DNA from: CAZMNY01 sp964567745
GTDB taxonomy: Bacteria; Planctomycetota; Planctomycetia; Pirellulales; Pirellulaceae
Reading direction: 5' to 3'
NCBI GenBank assembly: GCA_964567745.1
Contig: CAZMNY010000065.1
Coordinates: 1 to 20,659, forward strand
DNA: 20,659 bases
The notes beneath the pieces were generated by a model. The model searched no databases and had not been told where the DNA came from. It was given only the letters and a program-made list of their open reading frames with translations. Positions 16,157 through 20,659 of this stretch are shown piece after piece (positions within the stretch are counted from its first letter, which is position 1; each line of letters begins with the position of its first letter). The translations under genes were made by a program, and so were the position numbers.

Positions 16157-16318
16157 TGCCAGGTACTCGCCGAGCGCTTTCGCCTGTTCGCCACCAAAAT
16201 GCACGTCGTGCCCGTTCCACCATTCCTTAAAGACACCGTTCTCGCCGTCTTTCACGACTTGCCATTGATCGCAAACAGAGATTTCGGGATGTCGTTTGAT
16301 GACTTCGAGCGCCCAGGC
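16121..16318 (-). pseudogene. C-terminal remnant of a hydrolase, probably SGNH/GDSL esterase
   Basis: A 65-codon frame between TGA at 16319-16321 and TGA at 16121-16123. It encodes 'AWALEVIKRHPEISVCDQW', then 'FKEWWNGHDVHFGGEQAKAL' and 'GEYLARYIETVMKTAQ'. The DVHF-GG-EQAKALG pattern resembles the final catalytic Asp/His block of SGNH/GDSL esterases, followed by the usual C-terminal helix. No start codon or upstream catalytic Ser block is present, and no matching sequence was found further up in any frame. It is therefore a 3' fragment of a deleted gene. The family call is from motif memory and moderate. Confidence 0.6.
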
Positions 16319-16926
16319 TCAACCATCACATCTCCTCGAGATCACCTTGGGCTTGCAACTGGTTGATTGCCACATTTCAGGACTTGGCTTCACGGCACCG
16401 TTATGCGGGGAACAATGAGATCGACTGCGTGTCGCGTCTTCAGCTTGGGTGTTGATAGGATTTAGACTCCGTAGCCGAATTGCCATGACTCGATCCAGAG
16501 TATCAGCGAGTGAAGAGGGCGACTGGATTTGAGCTTCGTAACTCTGGTTCTGCCACGAGATTCAAGTGATTGCCTTCAAACATGACCCGACTGCAAATAA
16601 CTGTTTGAACCGACGGATTTGATTTGGATTGTTTGGGTTCTGAGTCCTGCCCGGCCTACTTATTTTTGCTGGCGAAAGCCGTTTTCTTCGGAGCTCGAAG
16701 AGACGGCGTTTTCGGTGGACGCACCCGAACTGCCCACAGCCCAAGATTAGAGGTCGCGTGTGATTATTCTAGAAGGGATGTTACCTTTGGCAAGAAGGAG
16801 GATCGAGCCAGTCTCAACATACATTGCTTGCGATGGAAGTGTTCACAGTTCATTCCTTGCTAGAGGCAGTTTGCAAGCGGTTCGGTCGGGTGAACCCGGC
16901 GATTGGGATGAGAGTCGGTGGAAACC
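16319..16926. other. 600-bp stretch without a supported gene
   Basis: Both strands were read. The longest frames (about 55-80 codons) are rich in Arg/Ser/Pro and look random. A minus-strand frame from ATG at ~16485 to TGA at 16319 ('MAIRLRSLNPINTQAED') has no domain. The segment 16390-16490, including CACGGCACCGTTATGCGGGG, looks like an intergenic repeat rather than coding sequence, but no second copy lies in the window. This stretch separates the desaturase gene from the SGNH remnant, so part of the lost hydrolase gene may once have filled it. Confidence 0.45.
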
Positions 16927-18162
16927 TCAACTCTGTGCGGCTTCGAGCATTTCGGCGTTGCGATAGTCTTCGTTGTCGAACGCACTACGATTTCCACAGG
17001 CAAACCGAAGGGCAAGCACCGCATAGTTAGGCGTTCTCAACAGATCGTCGTAATACTCAGGAGCAATTCTGCGAAGCTTCTGCAAGCGATGCCAGGGAAC
17101 TGCTTCCAGATCGTGATGTTCGGTGTGCAGACCAAAATTAAAGGTGATCCAGTTGAGCCAACCGTAATAGGACGACGAGGGCTGATACTCTTGATGTCCA
17201 TGGAAATGAGAGTTACTCAAGATCAGGCCGAACATGAACGGATGAAGAAAACCGGTCATGAACAATGCGCTAAAGAAAAGATAAACGATGGGTTTCCATG
17301 CTCCGAAAAAGAACAGCGCGACCAGCAGTCCAAGGCTCAGCAGTGGATAGATCACCGCCCAACTCCGCAACTTATATCTGTCATATCCGGAAAGAAGATG
17401 CTGGTCACCCAACACCGTCACTGCCAGGTCGCCAGGTGTCAGCCGAAAAGTCAACAGGGCAGTAACGAAATAGATAGCCAACCCCAGGGCTGCCCTAAGC
17501 ACTTGGGTCACCAGCATGAAACTGGCGATCGGCCAGAACAGCGGCGTGGTGATCCAGGTGAGATAGGGGCGCAGCTTGGGAGGAATCGTCCTGCCCAGAA
17601 GGGAATCTTTCATGACCAGCAAGATGGAGCGACGACGTTTGACGAAATCCTTCTTCGCCCCCAGGTCGTTGTGATGAACATGATGTTCGATCCACCAAGT
17701 ATGATGACCGGGAAGAAACATCGGCATCGACGTGAAGGTGAACAGCCAGCGATCCCATCGCCGATTGTTGAATACCAGGCCATGATTACATTCGTGAGCC
17801 AGATTGAACAGACAGATGTTCAGCCAAGCCCCGATGAGCCAGGCACAGAGAATGACTCCCCACCAGGGAATATTCACCACCATCGCAGCCATCGCGATGT
17901 GTGCCCCTGAAAAAGATAGGCACCAGAAGGCATTCCAGGGGACGTGCCCCATCAGATCGCGGATCTCAGGGTGATCGCGCAACATGCCGCGTGCCCGCTC
18001 GCGATGCCAGACGGCGTCTTGTTTATCCTGATCTGGAACACGATCGCATATATCGACTTCGAAACCTGGAAAAACCGGCGCGGGCGTCCCCAGAATACGC
18101 CAATGGAACTTCATCGGAAAACCGCCTGGCTGAATTCTGCCAGCGGATGGGTCGGCTGCCAT
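16927..18162 (-). CDS. Membrane fatty-acyl desaturase, sphingolipid delta-4 desaturase (DEGS)-like
   Basis: 411 residues from the ATG at 18160-18162 (GAGG seven bases upstream). The ATG at Met17 (18112-18114) is an alternative that overlaps the stop of an upstream frame as ATGA. Three histidine boxes bind the di-iron centre: HECNH 123-127, HHVHH 160-164 and HTEHH 346-350. At least four hydrophobic spans lie at ~78-118, 203-238, 268-287 and 292-315. Two features point to the sphingolipid delta-4 desaturase family rather than ordinary acyl-lipid desaturases. One is an N-terminal block 'RERARGMLRDHPEIRDLMG' (~54-72), like the family's lipid-desaturase N-domain. The other is the C-terminal run 'SYYGWLNWITFNFGLHTEHH' (331-350), followed by 'RRIAPEYYDDL'. 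The expected reaction is O2-dependent double-bond insertion in a ceramide-like or fatty-acyl chain at the membrane. The substrate is inferred. Confidence 0.88.
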   Translation of the reverse strand: MAADPSAGRIQPGGFPMKFHWRILGTPAPVFPGFEVDICDRVPDQDKQDAVWHRERARGMLRDHPEIRDLMGHVPWNAFWCLSFSGAHIAMAAMVVNIPWWGVILCAWLIGAWLNICLFNLAHECNHGLVFNNRRWDRWLFTFTSMPMFLPGHHTWWIEHHVHHNDLGAKKDFVKRRRSILLVMKDSLLGRTIPPKLRPYLTWITTPLFWPIASFMLVTQVLRAALGLAIYFVTALLTFRLTPGDLAVTVLGDQHLLSGYDRYKLRSWAVIYPLLSLGLLVALFFFGAWKPIVYLFFSALFMTGFLHPFMFGLILSNSHFHGHQEYQPSSSYYGWLNWITFNFGLHTEHHDLEAVPWHRLQKLRRIAPEYYDDLLRTPNYAVLALRFACGNRSAFDNEDYRNAEMLEAAQS

Positions 18163-18317
18163 GGAATGACCTCAGAGCTGTCGACGCGTTGGATGAATTG
18201 CCCCAGCCATTTGCACGAGAAGAGTTGCCGCCCGCCCTCTTGCAAGAACTCATCATTATCCGGGATTTCCCATTTGGGTTGGGCCTGGAACCACTCCAAG
18301 CTAAATCGCTCCCTATC
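18111..18317 (-). CDS. C-terminal fragment of an unknown gene upstream of the desaturase, cut by poor sequence
   Basis: This minus-strand frame runs from just after a TAA at 18318-18320 to TGA at 18111-18113. That TGA overlaps the Met17 ATG of the desaturase as ATGA, which is typical of coupled genes. The 68 residues ('SLEWFQAQPKWEIPDNDEFL', 'LFSCKWLGQFIQRVD') are Trp/Phe-rich and protein-like, with no recognised domain. The upstream stop lies only seven bases from the G/C homopolymer tract at the contig end, so a base-call error may hide a longer gene. The only alternative start inside is TTG at 18297-18299. Confidence 0.35.
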   Translation of the reverse strand, partial: DRERFSLEWFQAQPKWEIPDNDEFLQEGGRQLFSCKWLGQFIQRVDSSEVIPWQPTHPLAEFSQAVFR

Positions 18318-18326
18318 TTAACATCG

Positions 18327-18396
18327 CCCCCGCCCCCCCCGGGGGGTGGGGGGGGGGGGGGGTGGGGCGTTTTTTTGGGGGGGCGGNNNNNNNNNN
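18327..18396. other. Low-complexity G/C tract and 10-N assembly gap
   Basis: C-runs, then long G-runs and a T7-G7 stretch (18327-18386) precede ten Ns at 18387-18396. This is typical of a degraded contig end joined by scaffolding. The sequence here should not be interpreted, and genes on the two sides may not be neighbours at the spacing shown. Confidence 0.95.
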
Positions 18397-18440
18397 AGCG
18401 CGTGGTGATTTTTCTCCATTTTTGTTCTCCGTCCGATGCT

Positions 18441-18461
18441 GGGAACCGCGAATCGGTTCCC
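18441..18461. other. Perfect 8-bp hairpin
   Basis: GGGAACCG (18441-18448) and CGGTTCCC (18454-18461) pair perfectly around a five-base loop. A TTTT follows ten bases later. It precedes the stronger terminator hairpin at 18483-18523 and could be part of the same untranslated region. Confidence 0.5.
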
Positions 18462-18482
18462 GTCGAGTCGTTTTCAGCGGCC

Positions 18483-18523
18483 AACGCTCCCTGGTTCGAG
18501 TGATCGGACCGGGGGCGTTTTTT
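18483..18523 (+). terminator. Rho-independent terminator, plus strand
   Basis: The left arm AACGCTCCCTGGTTCG (18483-18498) pairs with CGGACCGGGGGCGTT (18505-18519), allowing two G-U pairs and one bulged T, around a six-base loop. A T6 run (18518-18523) follows. It would end a plus-strand transcript entering from the missing sequence at the gap and insulate the nuclease pair downstream. Confidence 0.6.
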
Positions 18524-18743
18524 GTTTCCGACAGGATGGGGTCAGCGCGCTGCGCTGTTGATTTGAGTATCGACCGCCCACACATCGCATATGTTATTAT
18601 CGCGGTCTCGGTCTGGTTCGTGTAGCCGCAAAGAACATGTTCGCGCGGCCAATCCGTGCCTGCTGTTGTCCATGCGTTGGCAAGTCAAGAGCGAACTGAA
18701 CTTCAAGCGGCTTGCTCGTTTTAGCGAAAGAAGATCTGGTCTT

Positions 18744-19670
18744 ATGACGATCCAGTTGACGCCGATGACGTGTCGCGATTGCGGGGCGAACATCCCACCC
18801 TCAGTCAGCACCGTGGAGTCGAGAAAGACAGCCGAACGATTTGCCGACTGTTACTTTCATTGTCCAAACTGCGGCGTCGGATACTCAAACACGGATGATG
18901 TTTCTCGACGGACAAAAATCTATCCCCATTGGGATCGAAATATACCGAACGAGGTTCACGACGGCGTTGAGCAGACGTTGGAATGTGCCTTGAATGAAGC
19001 CAGTCGTCCAAAGAAGGCAAACAGATTTGCGTTCGAGACATCCGAGGATGCTGTCTCCTGGACGGTTTTCCGTTATTTGTTTGAAAAGGGCGAAATGACG
19101 AAGTCGCTGGGGTTTGGTGACGAGCAACTGCGATTGCTTTTGTTTTGGGGTGTTGCCTGGCCGCTGGGGCAGGACGAGCGAGTGCGAGAAGCTCTCGTTG
19201 GCATTCTGCGACAGCTTCGAGAATCCCGCAAATACTTTTCTGAACCGGACGTGATTGTCGTTACCGACGAACGAGTTGTGTTCATCGAGGCGAAGTACAC
19301 CCAGGACAACACACGCCAACCGAACCACGAGCGCTTTGGTCGTTATCTGGAATCAAACGGCGACTTGTTTTGTGCCAGCTCACAGGAAATCGAATCGACG
19401 GGCTATTACGAGTTAGTAAGGAATTGGGTCATCGGGAATTTGCTGGCCCGGCACTTCGACAAACAGTTCACGCTTATCAATCTCGGCCTACCTCATTGTC
19501 GAGATTCTGCCCAGGCGTTTGGTGAGCAAGTTGCCGAAGGTGCCGGCGAGTATCGCTTCGCGACGTGGGCCGACATGATCGAAAGAATTGACCGGCCAAT
19601 GTCAATGTGGTTTGCGGATTACCTGCAATCCCGCTCGCTTCACACCGCAAGCGAAAGTGATGAACAGTGA
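18744..19670 (+). CDS. Zinc-ribbon + PD-(D/E)XK nuclease-like protein
   Basis: 308 residues from the ATG at 18744. An ATG at 18765 is also possible, and an in-frame start at 18591 adds only Arg/Ser-rich, unlikely sequence. Residues 10-43 form a probable zinc ribbon: C10-x2-C13 (CRDCG) and C40-x2-C43 (CPNCG). Residues ~95-210 carry a restriction-endonuclease-like core: Glu101-Asp102 in 'SEDAVSWTVFRYLFEKG' as the first acidic helix position, D169 in 'SEPDVIVV' and E182-x-K184 in 'VVFIEAKYT', the PD…ExK pattern. Residues 211-308 are helical and unassigned. The stop overlaps the start of the next gene (TGATG), so the two are translated together. Expected activity is metal-dependent DNA cleavage. 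The target, and a defence role, are inferred. I do not recognise a named family. Confidence 0.7.
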   Translation: MTIQLTPMTCRDCGANIPPSVSTVESRKTAERFADCYFHCPNCGVGYSNTDDVSRRTKIYPHWDRNIPNEVHDGVEQTLECALNEASRPKKANRFAFETSEDAVSWTVFRYLFEKGEMTKSLGFGDEQLRLLLFWGVAWPLGQDERVREALVGILRQLRESRKYFSEPDVIVVTDERVVFIEAKYTQDNTRQPNHERFGRYLESNGDLFCASSQEIESTGYYELVRNWVIGNLLARHFDKQFTLINLGLPHCRDSAQAFGEQVAEGAGEYRFATWADMIERIDRPMSMWFADYLQSRSLHTASESDEQ

Positions 19671-20575
19671 TGGCAAAACTCAGCCGCACATGCAGGGTCG
19701 ACGGACGCGAAGGACGCTTCTATCTCGTTAGGAGAGGCCCCAAGAATTGTCGCGTCAGGGCCATCGACGATCCCAAAGCCGAGAGCGTCTTGGTCCCGAC
19801 GCATCGTGTCCAAGACATCCAACAATCTGCCACGGCCACACCGCAAACCAAGGTACCAAACCCACAGACCAGTCTTTTTCGGGTGTGCTTGGAACGACTT
19901 AGGGACGAACACGGAAGCAGCGCAAGTTGGGAGTTATTTCAAGCGATCTTGCTCGAAGCCGCTTTCGCAAGGATGCGGGACACGTCCGGCGGATACAAGG
20001 GCGAGGTGTTTGTGGAGCGGGACACCAAGACGTACCCGGAGTGTTCTAAAGAAGAACATTTTGTCGCAAATCTTTTTCACGAGGCTCGTGCAAATCAGGG
20101 CAGGGTTTTGCGAGTCGACGACGACTCCTTTTGGTTGCTCGGTTTTGAATGGCCAAATCAAGGCGGTGACGCTGAGAAGAAACGGCGCGCTGATCTCGTC
20201 GGCTTGAACGAATCGGGCGGATTGGTGGTGTTTGAGTGCAAACTTGCCGCAAATTCCGACCCGCCCGCGATCGCTTTCGCGGAAGGCCTGGATTACGCGT
20301 CGCATCTAATGCGGCAAGGCAACGCCGCAAGAATTCAAGCGGGTTTCGCAAGTTGGCGGGCGAAACAGACCGTCCCGGATTCGTTCATCGACGTTGCCCC
20401 AGATCGAAACGAACCGATGGACGTCGTGCTTCTGGCACCGAGAGAATATTACGAAAAACACAATATGCTTGTCCCGGCGTCAACACGCTTGAGCGATCGC
20501 GTTGTGCGATTGCGGATGGCGACTTGTGACTTTCGTACTCCGGTCGGGCATTGGTGGCCTCGTCCCAAAATGTAA
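19670..20575 (+). CDS. Second PD-(D/E)XK nuclease-like protein, coupled to the first
   Basis: 301 residues from the ATG at 19670, whose A is the last base of the upstream TGA (TGATG); a GTG one codon earlier is the alternative. Residues 1-50 form a small basic beta-rich segment ('RTCRVDGREGRFYLVRRG'). Residues ~65-145 are helical, including 'WELFQAILLEAAFARMRD'. Residues ~150-215 carry a nuclease-like core: 'FWLLGFEWP', D175 in 'RRADLVGL' and E189-x-K191 in 'GLVVFECKL', followed by the helix 'IAFAEGLDYASHLMRQ'. This is the PD-(D/E)XK pattern of restriction and repair nucleases. The C-terminal part ('PMDVVLLAPREYYEKHN') resembles the extra strand-helix seen after such cores. With the preceding gene it would form a two-component nuclease; no methylase, helicase or ATPase partner is visible in the window. 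Confidence 0.65.
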   Translation: MAKLSRTCRVDGREGRFYLVRRGPKNCRVRAIDDPKAESVLVPTHRVQDIQQSATATPQTKVPNPQTSLFRVCLERLRDEHGSSASWELFQAILLEAAFARMRDTSGGYKGEVFVERDTKTYPECSKEEHFVANLFHEARANQGRVLRVDDDSFWLLGFEWPNQGGDAEKKRRADLVGLNESGGLVVFECKLAANSDPPAIAFAEGLDYASHLMRQGNAARIQAGFASWRAKQTVPDSFIDVAPDRNEPMDVVLLAPREYYEKHNMLVPASTRLSDRVVRLRMATCDFRTPVGHWWPRPKM

Positions 20576-20599
20576 GTTAGGTCGGTTCAGTTTTTTGAC

Positions 20600-20624
20600 C
20601 CTACGGGGCCGACGGCGTCGTAGG
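20600..20624. other. Compact hairpin after the nuclease pair
   Basis: CCTACG (20600-20605) pairs with CGTAGG (20619-20624); inside, GCC and GGC can pair around GAC. It lies 25 bases past the stop of the second nuclease gene. No T-run follows on the plus strand, so it is at best a weak transcript-end structure. Confidence 0.3.
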
Positions 20625-20659
20625 TCCGGAAGGCAATATGGAAACGTTCGCTACTTGCG

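Noticed and set aside
16562..16744. 60-codon minus-strand frame in the gene-free stretch
   Set aside because: Basic, low-complexity composition, no start signal and no domain; a chance frame.
16918..17910. 330-codon plus-strand open frame
   Set aside because: Antisense to the desaturase. Its many His/Gln residues mirror the desaturase's codons on the other strand and no motif is present.
18327..18386. G-quadruplex-like or hairpin-forming G/C tract
   Set aside because: It directly borders the Ns and has homopolymer runs typical of a failed contig end, so a biological structure cannot be claimed.
17901..18503. 200-codon plus-strand frame running through the N gap
   Set aside because: It crosses the assembly gap and poly-G tract, so the join is artificial; the left half is antisense to the desaturase.
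18558..18600. Possible promoter (TTGATT/TTGAGT with TATGTT/TATTAT) before the nuclease pair
   Set aside because: Spacing between the candidate boxes is about 21 or more bases, outside the usual 16-19, and planctomycete promoters are not well enough known to me to insist.
1..20659. CRISPR arrays, tRNA or rRNA genes, integrase or transposase genes
   Set aside because: No regularly spaced repeats, no cloverleaf-like or rRNA-like segments, and no recombinase motifs were seen on either strand.

Overview
The window reads as Planctomycetota DNA, most likely a Pirellulales-type genome. The evidence is the gene set: a secreted PSCyt2-type cytochrome/DUF1549/DUF1553 protein, a Tat-exported DUF1501 protein, a WD40 protein, a FecR-like gene and several large secreted esterases. 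These together are a hallmark of that phylum. A run of 10 Ns in low-complexity sequence shows this is a draft scaffold, so linkage across about 18387-18396 is not guaranteed.

Layout. Positions 2-955 (+) hold the 3' end of a beta-propeller protein. Everything recognisable from 1020 to 18317 lies on the minus strand. Read in transcription order from the right, it contains: a C-terminal gene scrap (18111-18317); a three-histidine-box desaturase resembling sphingolipid delta-4 desaturases (16927-18162); a 600-base stretch without genes; the tail of a dead SGNH/GDSL-like hydrolase gene (16121-16318); an 843-residue CBM9-like/esterase/HEAT fusion (13541-16072); a second short remnant; a broken FecR-like gene (12226-13352); a MITE-like inverted repeat (12119-12229); a secreted thioredoxin-fold protein (10527-12071); the PSCyt2/DUF1549/DUF1553 protein (8287-10467); DUF1501 (6814-8196) coupled to WD40 (5723-6817); and two further secreted esterases (3118-5325, 1020-2942). 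To the right of the gap, on the plus strand, are a hairpin, an intrinsic terminator and two translationally coupled genes that both look like PD-(D/E)XK nucleases (18744-20575).

How the genes may work together. Three different secreted alpha/beta-hydrolases, an SGNH remnant and the DUF1501/DUF1549/WD40 set suggest an envelope or extracellular polysaccharide-degradation locus. The substrate cannot be read from sequence. The 12-16 kb part is a patchwork: a 58-base block carrying a gene tail plus a gene start occurs twice (79% identical), the FecR gene lacks its N-terminal part and is frameshifted near its 3' end, and a short inverted-repeat element sits exactly at its stop codon. The nuclease pair is the best candidate for an undescribed system, possibly anti-phage or anti-plasmid defence, but that role is inferred from fold and gene coupling only.
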